Shown here: piece by piece, positions 1 through 8,194 of the stretch
Numbering within the stretch: the first letter of the stretch is position 1
Layout of the letters: every line of letters starts with the position of its first letter
Origin: UBA1930 sp943371535
GTDB lineage: Bacteria > Bacteroidota > Bacteroidia > Chitinophagales > Chitinophagaceae
Assembly: GCA_943371535.1 (NCBI GenBank)
Contig: CALRVE020000001.1
Location: 1 to 64,000 of the forward strand
Length of the DNA: 64,000 nucleotides
Direction of reading: 5' to 3'
Made by a program: the position numbers and the translations under genes
Notes under the pieces: model-generated
The model's input: the letters and a program-made list of their open reading frames with translations, nothing else
Told to the model about the DNA's origin: nothing
The model's database searches: none

Positions 1-804
1 CATGGCAACTTAGGTTTGCTCTGGATGTTTATTTTAACTCAAGCTGAAATTGCTTATATAGAGGCATTGCCAAATAGAGAATCGATAAAAGAATACTTAA
101 TTAATTGGCTTAATAAAAATGAAATAATTTATAGTGATATCATTAAATCAACACAAAGAATTTTAGACAATGGAAATTATACATCGGGTGATAATCAATT
201 ACACAACATCTGTATTAATAGCGATTTAATTTGTCACATTTTATCTAATCCGAATGCTAAATATTTAATGTTTAATACCAGTCAAACTTTTGGTCGTAGT
301 GCGTTAGTGCATATAAATAGAAATGATTTTGGTTTAAGGGGACAAGTAAATGTAAATAATGACGCTAATTCATTTGACTTATTTATCAGAGGTTGTCAAG
401 AATTAGGATTAAAAGTTGAATTCAGAATTAATCATGGACCAACACCAATTATTCCATGGACTGAATTAAATGCAATTAATGCAGTTTTTATAAACCAAAA
501 TTTCAAAAATAAGATTGCATTTGAACTCCGATTAACTACTACAGAAAAAACAAATAAAATATTTTTGAAAAGTTGTTGTACCGATGGAAACTATCAATCA
601 AGAGAGTTCTATGTATTTACGCCTCTAAGCCCAGCTGCTGTTGATAGGGGTATGTCTAGAAGAAATCGAATATTTATTCGTTGGACTTTACTTCATAATG
701 CTGGAGTCATAGATATCCATGCAACTAGGAAATTTTTAAAAGATGTTTTCTCTTGGTTTAAGGGTAATGATTTTGATGAGATATATAATTTGAATGTACA
801 TTAA
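1..804 (+). CDS. Hypothetical protein, 5' end outside the window
   Basis: The frame is open from base 1, so the gene probably starts upstream; the first in-frame ATG is at 25. At least 260 residues are visible. I do not recognise a family. The protein looks soluble and cytoplasmic: no signal peptide, no membrane segment, mixed charged and hydrophobic residues, and a well-ordered C-terminal half containing NHGPTPIIPW and FTPLSPAAVDRGMSRRNR. It is followed after 22 bases by another small unknown gene on the same strand, so the two may be co-transcribed. Codon use matches the AT-rich surroundings. Start and function are uncertain; that it is coding is likely from its length and composition. Confidence 0.6.
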   Translation, partial: HGNLGLLWMFILTQAEIAYIEALPNRESIKEYLINWLNKNEIIYSDIIKSTQRILDNGNYTSGDNQLHNICINSDLICHILSNPNAKYLMFNTSQTFGRSALVHINRNDFGLRGQVNVNNDANSFDLFIRGCQELGLKVEFRINHGPTPIIPWTELNAINAVFINQNFKNKIAFELRLTTTEKTNKIFLKSCCTDGNYQSREFYVFTPLSPAAVDRGMSRRNRIFIRWTLLHNAGVIDIHATRKFLKDVFSWFKGNDFDEIYNLNVH

Positions 805-826
805 ATTTAATACAAATTAATACATC

Positions 827-1165
827 ATGCAGCCATTCTTCAGCATACAATTACCCAATAACTTACAATTAATCTTCAACAGGCAATCGCATATTGCAAG
901 AATTGCTACGCCAGAAGAAACAACCATAGCAGAGCAGGATTGCAGAAATATCTTGAGTATTTTTTTAGACAAATTATCGGTGTTTACTTTAAATGATATA
1001 CTCATTTTTGAAAGAGAGGTATTGCATTGGCGAATCATAATGTTAGATAATCGCAAAGCACCCAAACGTGAACCCATTTATACAAATTTGAGTCCTGCGT
1101 TTATACAATGGTTTTTAGGTGTAGAGCAAAGAGTACAAAACCGATTTCAATATTTTTCAAATTAA
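827..1165 (+). CDS. Small hypothetical protein (112 aa)
   Basis: This ATG-started frame lies 22 bases after the preceding unknown gene, on the same strand. The product has no signal peptide or membrane segment. Its second half is rich in aromatic and charged residues (ILIFEREVLHWRIIML, FIQWFLGVEQRVQNRFQYF) and is probably helical. I do not recognise a family. A shorter open frame on the opposite strand overlaps it; I prefer the plus strand because it is longer, fits the direction of its neighbours and gives a more ordinary protein composition. Confidence 0.5.
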   Translation: MQPFFSIQLPNNLQLIFNRQSHIARIATPEETTIAEQDCRNILSIFLDKLSVFTLNDILIFEREVLHWRIIMLDNRKAPKREPIYTNLSPAFIQWFLGVEQRVQNRFQYFSN

Positions 1166-1226
1166 TTTATTATTGCTAATACACTACAATTTGCACCATC
1201 ATTTTTGAGTTTTAAAATTCTCAATT

Positions 1227-1475
1227 ATGAACTTACAAGAACAAAACAAAAAAAAGTGGTGGTTAATTGGCATAGCTATTTTAGTTGCATTGGCTATCAT
1301 TTTTAAAGATGATAAGAAACCTATTAGTGGAGGTAGATTATTGTACGATACATACAGTTGTTGTAATTGTTTTGGTACAGGTAAAGTAACACTTTTGAAT
1401 ATCACCAGAAATTGCAGGATGTGTTTGGGCAATGGTACACTTACACAAAATTCTTATAATAGTAACTGCAAATAA
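1227..1475 (+). CDS. Small membrane-anchored protein with DnaJ-type zinc-finger repeats
   Basis: This is an 82-residue protein. A basic N-terminus (QEQNKKKWW) is followed by one hydrophobic segment at about residues 11-26. Two CxxCxGxG-like repeats come next, CCNCFGTG and CRMCLGNG, which match the zinc-binding repeats of the DnaJ cysteine-rich region. That makes a small metal-binding membrane protein plausible, but I know no function for it. It is the last of three small same-strand genes, and a strong inverted repeat lies downstream before the convergent WYL regulator. Confidence 0.6.
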   Translation: MNLQEQNKKKWWLIGIAILVALAIIFKDDKKPISGGRLLYDTYSCCNCFGTGKVTLLNITRNCRMCLGNGTLTQNSYNSNCK

Positions 1476-1565
1476 CTATTTCTTTTAAAAGTCGAATTAG
1501 TTAAATGTTGTTTAGGTGTTGAGCAGATGTCTCATTCGTTGACATGACATTCAATTTGTAAGAAG

Positions 1566-1617
1566 GATGTCAGCCTGAGCTTGTCGAAGGCGGTTTCGAC
1601 AGGCTCAACCTGACATC
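1566..1617. repeat. Large inverted repeat containing TGAGCTTGTCGAA
   Basis: Two 24-base arms (1566-1589 and 1594-1617) match at 20 of 24 positions around a 4-base loop. The arms carry GATGTCAG and TGAGCTTGTCGAA, a sequence seen as a dispersed intergenic palindrome in many bacterial genomes. It lies between convergent genes. It could work as a bidirectional terminator, but it has no long T-run and is far more GC-rich than its surroundings, so I call it a repeat element. Confidence 0.75.
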
Positions 1618-1621
1618 TCGT

Positions 1622-2608
1622 TTATTTATACAAATTTGCTGCTGCCTGTAGTTCTGTTGCAATGCTTTGTTGTAAACTTATTGGAGACAAAACTTTAATA
1701 CCATTACTATATCCCATAATCATGGCTTTCAATTCCCATGTAATAATTACGTTTATTTCTACAATGGCATATTCATTGGTGTTTTCAATTATTTCCTGGC
1801 TATGGTGTAATGGTTGAGAAAGAATATAATCTTTATTTATAGCATTAAACCATAGTCTTACTTTCTCTGGTAATAAATTGTAGTTGTGTGTAACGCCAAA
1901 ACTGTATTTAAAATATTGCTCGGCACTAAAGTTTGTATCAATAAAATATTTTGCTTTAGAATTATTGAGTTCTTTGATTCTATCTAAGGCAAACACCAAA
2001 GTCAGTTTTTTTTTATGTGCATAGCCAATCACATACCAACGATTTCTATATTGCTTTAATAAATAGGGGCTTAGTGTATGTTCTTTAATATCTCTGCCAA
2101 AAGGATGATATTGTATCATCACAACTTTTTGTTCTATAATACTTTGGTATAACGTGTATAAATACTGGTATCCTTCAGTATTGGTATTTTTTTCTACTGC
2201 AATAAAATCAGAACCTTGAGCAAGATTGCTTTTTTGTTTTGAGCTGCCTGTAATTAATTTGTTTACCAAACCATCAAAATGTATTACTAAGTTGCTGTTG
2301 CCATAGGCATTCATAGTAGCGTTGGCAAAATCTAACACCCATTTATCATCATCGGTTATTGCATTGTGTTCAAAAGAATAGTTAGTGTCAGTATAAATAT
2401 AACCACCAATTTTTCTATTAAATATTATAGGTGCTTGCTTATGCGTTTGCATATAAGCAATGTCTTTAGAAAGTTGGTCTGCCGTAATGGTAAGTAATTC
2501 ATCATTTAATTGTTCTAAAATTCTTTGTCGGCTTGCTACAAAACGATTGCTGCGAATTGTTTTATCAATTATTCTATAACGTTCGTAGGCATTTTTATTA
2601 ACTGGCAT
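1622..2608 (-). CDS. WYL-domain transcriptional regulator
   Basis: This is a 328-residue regulator. The N-terminal 75 residues look like a winged helix-turn-helix (KTIRSNRFVASRQRILEQLN, then ADQLSKDIAYM). The middle and C-terminus form a WYL domain with the hallmark WYVIGY at residues 191-196, preceded by QYHPFGRD and followed by FALDRIKEL. WYL proteins are often ligand- or nucleic-acid-sensing regulators, frequently of stress or defence genes. No obvious target lies beside it: the upstream side is a roughly 700-base gene-poor region and the downstream side is a convergent inverted repeat. The target is unknown. Confidence 0.85.
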   Translation of the reverse strand: MPVNKNAYERYRIIDKTIRSNRFVASRQRILEQLNDELLTITADQLSKDIAYMQTHKQAPIIFNRKIGGYIYTDTNYSFEHNAITDDDKWVLDFANATMNAYGNSNLVIHFDGLVNKLITGSSKQKSNLAQGSDFIAVEKNTNTEGYQYLYTLYQSIIEQKVVMIQYHPFGRDIKEHTLSPYLLKQYRNRWYVIGYAHKKKLTLVFALDRIKELNNSKAKYFIDTNFSAEQYFKYSFGVTHNYNLLPEKVRLWFNAINKDYILSQPLHHSQEIIENTNEYAIVEINVIITWELKAMIMGYSNGIKVLSPISLQQSIATELQAAANLYK

Positions 2609-2774
2609 AATATATTTTACTGTTTATTATTCTAGTTGGGCAAGCTATAAATGAAAGATATCAAATATTCTATGCATCTTCTTAATTTATCAATAAAAAT
2701 ATTTTAAAGTATAAATCAAAATTGTAAATAGGTTACAAACTGCAAAGTTTATTTTGGGCAAATAATATGAGGGG

Positions 2775-2924
2775 ATGAAAAAAATATTTATAGTGCTTTT
2801 AATATCTTTAGTTCCTTTAAAATTGAAAGATAATGTTGTTGGGCAATTTCGTGTATTCATTTTATACAGAGTAATTCAAGATACAATTTCCGATATGGAA
2901 AAATCTGGTATGTTTTTCAATTAG
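2775..2924 (+). CDS. Possible short secreted peptide or gene remnant (49 aa)
   Basis: An ATG preceded by a purine-rich GAGGGG opens a 49-codon frame. Its start, MKKIFIVLLISLVPL, looks like a signal peptide. The rest has no recognisable domain and stops early, so this may be the 5' end of a decayed gene. Evidence is limited to the ribosome-binding-like purines and the signal-peptide-like start. Confidence 0.3.
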   Translation: MKKIFIVLLISLVPLKLKDNVVGQFRVFILYRVIQDTISDMEKSGMFFN

Positions 2925-3130
2925 TTGATAATTTCAGTTATAGTTCGTTTTTCTACCAAAAACCAGAACCACAAACCCAGCTCTTCGAAACTTGTAGTTT
3001 TGCAAGTTTATTTTGTTGCCTTTGGCAACCTTGTTCATCTCTATTCTATCGCCACAATGGCTGCATTGCTTAGGCGGAAATCGTTTTTTGTGTTGTTGTA
3101 TTTAAGGTAGATGCGTATAATGCTAAAACC

Positions 3131-3155
3131 ACCCCTAGCCCCTCCATGGGAGGGG
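3131..3155 (+). repeat. CCCCTAGCCCC palindromic repeat, intergenic copy
   Basis: A perfect 7-base stem, CCCCTCC (3139-3145) and GGAGGGG (3149-3155), closes a 3-base loop. It is preceded by ACCACCCCTAG. Related copies occur at about 10171-10193, 10350-10372, 43497-43523 and 45570-45590; three of the five copies are inside genes. Confidence 0.75.
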
Positions 3156-3275
3156 AAATTTGAACTATACAAAAAACATTGCAGACGGGCAATGAACGGT
3201 TGTTCCATTTTGTACTAATGTTTACAGCCCCAAATGGTTCTTCTTTATTCGCAAATTTTTAGCCATTCAATCTTG

Positions 3276-3283
3276 TACTTTTG
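3276..3283 (+). promoter_or_regulatory. Promoter element TACTTTTG before the M3 peptidase gene
   Basis: It matches the Bacteroidota -7 consensus TAnnTTTG, 21 bases before the ATG at 3305. It supports that ATG over the in-frame TTG at 3281, which lies inside the promoter element. Confidence 0.6.
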
Positions 3284-3304
3284 CCCTTCCTAAAAATTAC
3301 TTGT

Positions 3305-5026
3305 ATGAATGCATTGAGTGCAGATATTAAAAAATTAGAACGCCATTTTTTACCAGCCAATTTTACCGTTACCAATTGGGAGAGTTTAGAGCCTTTTTTT
3401 AAAACTTTATTAGAGCAAGAATTGAATAGTAAAGCCGATTTAGAACAATGGCTTAAAAACATGAGTGAGCTTGAAGCTGTAGTAAGTGAAGATGCTTGTT
3501 GGCGACAAATTAAAATGACTTGCGATACGACTGATAAAACCTTAGAAGAAGCATTTGCTTATTTCTGTATGGAAATTCAACCTAAACTGCAACCTTATGC
3601 AGATGCGTTGAATAAAAAGTTTGTAAACTCACTTTTCACGAAAGAATTAGATGAACAAAGATTCTTTACGTATTTACGTAGTGTAAAAAAGAATATTGAA
3701 TTATTTAGAGAAGAAAATATTCCTATACAAGCCGAGTTGAGTGTGATGCAACAACAGTATGGTGCCATTGCAGGAAAAATGACAGTTGAAGTAAATGGTC
3801 AGGAATATACACTGCAACAAGCTAGTAAATTTTTAGAAAGTCATGATAGAAGTTTACGTGAAGAAGTGTATAGAAAAATACAAGACAGAAGATTGCAGGA
3901 TAAAGATGCTATGCAAACTTTATATACGCAACTGATTGAAAAACGTGATGCCATTGCAAAAAACACAGGCTTTGCCAATTACCGTGATTACAAATTTGTA
4001 GAATTGGGCAGGTTTGATTATAGCAAAGAAGATTGCTACAATTTTCATGAAGCTGTGAAGTTGCATGTATTGCCTTTGATAGAAAAAATTTATGCTAAGA
4101 AAAAAGAAAAATTAGGCTTAGATACTTTAAGACCCTGGGATACAGAAGCTGAACCTGCTGGCATACAACCTTTAAAACCATTTAATGGTGGCAATGAATT
4201 GTATGAAAAATCGGTGGCTTGTTTTGAAAAGCTGAATCCATTTTTTGCTGATTGTTTAAAGAAGATGCATGAGCTGAAACATTTTGATTTAGAGAGTAGA
4301 AAAGGCAAAGCTCCAGGTGGTTATAATTGCCCCTTGACGGAAAGCGGTGCTCCATTTATTTTTATGAATGCAGCAGGTACTATGAGCGATGTTACAACAA
4401 TGGTACATGAAGGTGGACATGCAGTACATTCTTTTTTAAGTCACAACTTAGAGTTGAGTGCTTTTAAAGAATATCCTATGGAAATTGCTGAAGTTGCTAG
4501 TATGGCAATGGAATTGTTCAGCATGAATCATTGGGAGAGTTTCTTTGATAATGATGCAGATTTAAAACGTGCCAAAGAACATCAGTTAGAAAGAACGATT
4601 ACTATTTTTCCTTGGATTGCAACCATAGATAAATTTCAACATTGGGTATATGAAAACCCAACACATACTGTTGAAGAAAGAACAGCCAAATGGATGGAAA
4701 TTTTACAAGAGTTTAGTACCAACGCCATTGACTTTAGTGGATTGGAAGCTTACCGTGCAATTGGCTGGCAGCGACAATTACATTTGTTTGAAGTGCCATT
4801 TTATTATATTGAATATGGCATTGCACAATTGGGTGCTATTGGTTTATGGATGCAGTACAAACAAGATCCTGAACAAGCAATTACCAATTATATTAATGCT
4901 TTAAGTTTAGGCGGAACAAAAACTTTACCTGAATTGTATGCAGCAGCAGGATTAAAATTTGATTTAAGTCCTACGCATATTAAAACCTTAATGGATTTTG
5001 TAAATACTCAAATGGAGGCTTTATAG
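3305..5026 (+). CDS. M3 family oligoendopeptidase (PepF-like)
   Basis: This is a 573-residue zinc metallopeptidase that cleaves small peptides in the cytoplasm. The active-site motif HEGGH is at residues 368-372 (HExxH, two zinc-binding histidines and the catalytic glutamate). The third ligand is probably E396 in MEIAEVASM, as in the M3 family. Length and the all-helical N-terminal region fit the PepF-like branch. There is no signal peptide. The ATG at 3305 fits the TACTTTTG promoter element. A strong bidirectional terminator follows before the convergent metF, so the gene is probably monocistronic. The natural substrate is unknown. Confidence 0.92.
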   Translation: MNALSADIKKLERHFLPANFTVTNWESLEPFFKTLLEQELNSKADLEQWLKNMSELEAVVSEDACWRQIKMTCDTTDKTLEEAFAYFCMEIQPKLQPYADALNKKFVNSLFTKELDEQRFFTYLRSVKKNIELFREENIPIQAELSVMQQQYGAIAGKMTVEVNGQEYTLQQASKFLESHDRSLREEVYRKIQDRRLQDKDAMQTLYTQLIEKRDAIAKNTGFANYRDYKFVELGRFDYSKEDCYNFHEAVKLHVLPLIEKIYAKKKEKLGLDTLRPWDTEAEPAGIQPLKPFNGGNELYEKSVACFEKLNPFFADCLKKMHELKHFDLESRKGKAPGGYNCPLTESGAPFIFMNAAGTMSDVTTMVHEGGHAVHSFLSHNLELSAFKEYPMEIAEVASMAMELFSMNHWESFFDNDADLKRAKEHQLERTITIFPWIATIDKFQHWVYENPTHTVEERTAKWMEILQEFSTNAIDFSGLEAYRAIGWQRQLHLFEVPFYYIEYGIAQLGAIGLWMQYKQDPEQAITNYINALSLGGTKTLPELYAAAGLKFDLSPTHIKTLMDFVNTQMEAL

Positions 5027-5045
5027 CTTGAATGATTAAGGGCAT

Positions 5046-5083
5046 AAAAAAAGGATTTCAACAATTATTGAAATCCTTTTTTT
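5046..5083. terminator. Bidirectional terminator between pepF-like gene and metF
   Basis: An 11-base perfect stem, AAGGATTTCAA (5051-5061) and TTGAAATCCTT (5068-5078), is flanked by A and T runs, so it can end transcription from both convergent genes. Confidence 0.9.
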
Positions 5084-5103
5084 ATAAATAAAATTTTAAA
5101 CTA

Positions 5104-6057
5104 TTACACCAATTCTTTCACCACATTATAAATAACTTTTGGTTTACCTAAAGTGTAGTAATGTAATACAGGTACACCAAATTCTTTTAACTCTTTACTT
5201 TGTTGTAATAACCATTCGGTACCAACAATTTCAACATCGGCATCGGTTTTACATTTCATTACTTCATTAGATAATTCGGTAGGAATATCTACATGAAAAA
5301 TTCTTGGTAAAATGGTTAATTGTTTTTTGGTAGTTAATGGTTTTAAACCTGGAATAATAGGTACAGTAATACCCATATCTCTACAAGTTTTCACATAATC
5401 AAAAAACTTTTGATTATCGAAGAACATTTGAGTCATAATATAATCGGCACCTGCATCTACTTTGTCTTTTAAACGTTGTAAATCAATTTCTAAATTGGGT
5501 GCTTCAAAATGCTTTTCAGGATAACCAGCTGTACCAATACAAAAATTGGTTTTACCTCCATTTTGAATGTCTTCATCTAAATATAAACCGTTGTTTAAAT
5601 TAACCACTTGTTTTTGCAAATCAATGGCATAACCATGCCCATCTTTTTCTGGTTCAAAGCTAGCTTCATTTTTAGCAGCATCGCCACGTAATACTAGTAC
5701 GTTATCAATACCTAAAAAATTTAAATCAATTAAGGCATCTTCACTTTCACGTTTATTAAAGCCACCGCAAATAAAATGTGGTACCGTATCTATTTGATAG
5801 TGGTTCATAATGGCAGCACAAATACCAACAGTACCAGGACGTTTACGAACTTCTACTTTATCAAAAGTGCCATCGGCCTTCTTTTTAAATGCAGTTTCAC
5901 TTCTATGATAGGTAACATTAATCCAACTAGGTTTAAACTCCATTAATGGATTCAAATGTTCGTACACCAATGAAATGGTTTTGCCTTTTAAAGGCGGCAA
6001 AACTTCAAAGGAAATTAATGTGTCTTTCGCTTGTGCTATATGTTCGGTAACTTTCAT
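5104..6057 (-). CDS. metF: Methylenetetrahydrofolate reductase
   Basis: This 317-residue enzyme reduces 5,10-methylene-THF to 5-methyl-THF for methionine synthesis, with FAD. Family motifs visible are FEVLPP near the N-terminus, NVTYHRSE, a strand ending in HFICGGFNKRES, VLVLRGD and DYIMTQMFFDNQ. I start it at the ATG at 6057. The in-frame TTG 21 bases upstream coincides with the promoter element TAAGTTTG on the same strand and would add seven residues unlike the family. The gene stands alone between two hairpin terminators; no methionine synthase is nearby. A promoter-proximal feedback element is not apparent. Confidence 0.93.
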   Translation of the reverse strand: MKVTEHIAQAKDTLISFEVLPPLKGKTISLVYEHLNPLMEFKPSWINVTYHRSETAFKKKADGTFDKVEVRKRPGTVGICAAIMNHYQIDTVPHFICGGFNKRESEDALIDLNFLGIDNVLVLRGDAAKNEASFEPEKDGHGYAIDLQKQVVNLNNGLYLDEDIQNGGKTNFCIGTAGYPEKHFEAPNLEIDLQRLKDKVDAGADYIMTQMFFDNQKFFDYVKTCRDMGITVPIIPGLKPLTTKKQLTILPRIFHVDIPTELSNEVMKCKTDADVEIVGTEWLLQQSKELKEFGVPVLHYYTLGKPKVIYNVVKELV

Positions 6058-6075
6058 GTTATTTTTAAATTGGTG

Positions 6076-6083
6076 CAAACTTA
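6076..6083 (-). promoter_or_regulatory. Promoter element TAAGTTTG of metF
   Basis: A TAnnTTTG match on the minus strand, 18 bases before the metF ATG at 6057. It overlaps the alternative TTG start, which argues against that start. Confidence 0.55.
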
Positions 6084-6180
6084 GTAATGCAAATTATAAT
6101 TTGTACAATAAACTAACAAAAAGGCTAAAATTATTGAAGTAAGTTCTACAACAATCGTTTGCGTAAGGGTCTAAAAAATT

Positions 6181-6203
6181 AAAACCTCTTAAAAAGAGGT
6201 TTT
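6181..6203 (-). terminator. Terminator of the split IcmF operon
   Basis: A 10-base perfect stem, AAAACCTCTT (6181-6190) and AAGAGGTTTT (6194-6203), with a 3-base loop. On the minus strand it is followed by a T-run and lies just after the stop of the mutase gene. Confidence 0.85.
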
Positions 6204-6223
6204 AAAATAGAAATATTATTGAG

Positions 6224-8182
6224 TTACATATTTCGTCTGTACTGTCCACCTACTTCATACAATGCATTGGTAATTTGTCCTAAGCTGCAATATTTTACAG
6301 TTTCCATCAACTCCTCAAATAGGTTACCATTGTTAATGGCAACTTGTTTTAAGCGTTGTAACATTTCGGCACTTTTTTGTTCATTGCGTTTCCAAAATGC
6401 TTGTAAGTTGGTTATTTGCAGTTCTTTTTCTTCTTTGGTACTACGTATAACTTCTGTTGGTAAAATGGTTGGACTACCATTTTTATTTAAGAAAGTATTT
6501 ACACCAATCAATGGCAATTCGCCTGTATGCTTTTGCATTTCGTAATGCATACTTTCTTCTTGTATTTTATTACGTTGATACATTCTTTCCATTGCTCCTA
6601 AAACACCACCACGTTCGGTAATTCTATCAAACTCCATTAATACCGCTTCTTCTACCAAATTGGTCATCTCTTCAATAGCAAAACTGCCTTGGATGAAATT
6701 TTCAGTTTTAGCAGAACCTAATTCACGATTAATAATTAGCTGAATAGCCATTGCACGGCGAACACTTTCTTCTGTTGGTGTAGTAATGGCTTCATCGTAT
6801 GCATTTGTGTGTAAAGAATTACAGTTATCATAAATGGCATACAATGCTTGCAACGAAGTACGAATATCGTTGAAGTCAATTTCTTGAGCATGCAACGAAC
6901 GACCAGATGTTTGAATATGGTATTTTAATTTTTGAGAACGATCGTTGCCTTTGTATTTGTACTTCATGGCTTTTGCCCAAATTCTACGAGCTACACGACC
7001 AATCACACTGTACTCAGGATCCATTCCATTACTGAAGAAGAAAGATAAGTTTGGAGCAAAATCATCAATGTTCATTCCTCTGCTTAAATAATATTCTACA
7101 TAAGTAAATCCATTGGCTAATGTAAATGCCAATTGTGTAATTGGATTAGCACCAGCTTCTGCAATATGATAACCACTGATACTTACACTATAAAAATTTC
7201 TTACTTTTTGTTCAATAAAATATTGTTGTACATCGCCCATTAGTTTCAAGGCAAATTCTGTTGAGAAAATACAAGTGTTTTGAGCTTGGTCTTCTTTTAA
7301 AATATCAGCCTGTACTGTTCCTCTAACATTTTGTAAAGCAGTTTGCTTGCATTGTTCATAGATGTCTTTTGGCAACACTTCATCGCCACTTAAACCCAAT
7401 AGTTTTAAGCCCAAACCATTATTACCTTCTGGCAAACGCTCTGGTGAAGAAGGATTGTAATAAATGGGTTTTACAACTGCTTTAAATTTTGCTTCGCTGA
7501 TTTTTTTAACTTCATCCCACAATCCTAATTCTTCTATTTTCTTTTCACATTGTTGGTCTATAGCAGCATTCATAAAGAAAGCTAAAAGCATGGCTGCAGG
7601 GCCGTTGATAGTCATGCTTACGCTGGTGTTAGCAGCACATAAATCGAAGCCACTGTATAATTTTTTGGCATCATCTACTGTTGCTATACTTACCCCACTG
7701 TTGCCTACTTTTCCATAAATATCAGGACGAATAGCTGGGTCTTCTCCATATAAAGTAACACTATCAAATGCTGTACTTAAACGTTTTGCTGGCTGACCCA
7801 ATGATACATAATGAAAACGTTTGTTGGTACGTTCTGGGCCACCTTCTCCTGCAAACATTCTGGTTGGGTCTTCGCCTTCTCGTTTTAAAGGAAATACGCC
7901 CGATGTAAAAGGAAACTCACCAGGAATGTTTTCTTGTAATTGCCATTGTAAAATATCGCCCCAATCTTTGTACTTTGGCAACACCACTTTTGGCACTTTT
8001 GTACCACTTAAAGAAAGTGAGGTAAGTGGTTGTTTAATTACTTTATCACGAACTTGATATTCAAAAAATTCATTGGAATATTTTTCTTGCAATGCTTTCC
8101 AGTTATCGAGTAATTTTTTTACTTCGGGTTGGAGTTGATTACTCAATTGTTCGTATTTGGATTGTAATATTTCAGTAGCCAT
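6224..8182 (-). CDS. IcmF-type acyl-CoA mutase, catalytic (IcmA-like) part
   Basis: This is the TIM-barrel substrate domain of an IcmF-type coenzyme-B12 mutase (isobutyryl-CoA/n-butyryl-CoA or a related acyl-CoA rearrangement), about 652 residues from the ATG at 8182. Diagnostic stretches are GEFPFTSGVFPLKREGEDP and RMFAGEGGPERTN (the phenylalanine that marks IcmF rather than methylmalonyl-CoA mutase), and SISGYHIAEAGANP. In normal IcmF this domain is fused behind a B12 domain and a G domain in one chain of about 1,100 residues. Here those parts are a separate gene at 9329-10789, and a DUF1016 nuclease gene lies between. All catalytic regions appear intact, so a two-subunit enzyme is likely. 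A TTG nine bases upstream is a less likely start. Confidence 0.9.
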   Translation of the reverse strand: MATEILQSKYEQLSNQLQPEVKKLLDNWKALQEKYSNEFFEYQVRDKVIKQPLTSLSLSGTKVPKVVLPKYKDWGDILQWQLQENIPGEFPFTSGVFPLKREGEDPTRMFAGEGGPERTNKRFHYVSLGQPAKRLSTAFDSVTLYGEDPAIRPDIYGKVGNSGVSIATVDDAKKLYSGFDLCAANTSVSMTINGPAAMLLAFFMNAAIDQQCEKKIEELGLWDEVKKISEAKFKAVVKPIYYNPSSPERLPEGNNGLGLKLLGLSGDEVLPKDIYEQCKQTALQNVRGTVQADILKEDQAQNTCIFSTEFALKLMGDVQQYFIEQKVRNFYSVSISGYHIAEAGANPITQLAFTLANGFTYVEYYLSRGMNIDDFAPNLSFFFSNGMDPEYSVIGRVARRIWAKAMKYKYKGNDRSQKLKYHIQTSGRSLHAQEIDFNDIRTSLQALYAIYDNCNSLHTNAYDEAITTPTEESVRRAMAIQLIINRELGSAKTENFIQGSFAIEEMTNLVEEAVLMEFDRITERGGVLGAMERMYQRNKIQEESMHYEMQKHTGELPLIGVNTFLNKNGSPTILPTEVIRSTKEEKELQITNLQAFWKRNEQKSAEMLQRLKQVAINNGNLFEELMETVKYCSLGQITNALYEVGGQYRRNM

Positions 8183-8194
8183 ATTGTTCAATAA

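Larger units (their letters stand above)
2609..3275. other. Gene-poor region with hairpin repeats
   Basis: About 670 bases hold no convincing full-size gene. The stretch contains a doubtful 49-codon frame (2775-2924), a GTTGCC-TTT-GGCAAC hairpin (3015-3029), a copy of the CCCCTAGCCCC palindrome (3131-3155) and two small dyads near 3178-3206. A 61-codon open frame at 2925-3110 runs through these repeats and is probably not a gene. The region looks like an accumulation site for repeats and gene remnants. Confidence 0.5.

Noticed and set aside
817..1077. A minus-strand open frame opposite the 112-residue gene
   Set aside because: It is a shadow of the plus-strand frame, with poorer context and no supporting neighbours.
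2925..3110. A 61-codon open frame
   Set aside because: It runs through a hairpin repeat, has no ribosome-binding-like purines and gives no plausible protein.
3131..3155. The CCCCTAGCCCC palindrome as a terminator
   Set aside because: No T-run follows, and other copies lie inside genes, so termination cannot be its general role.
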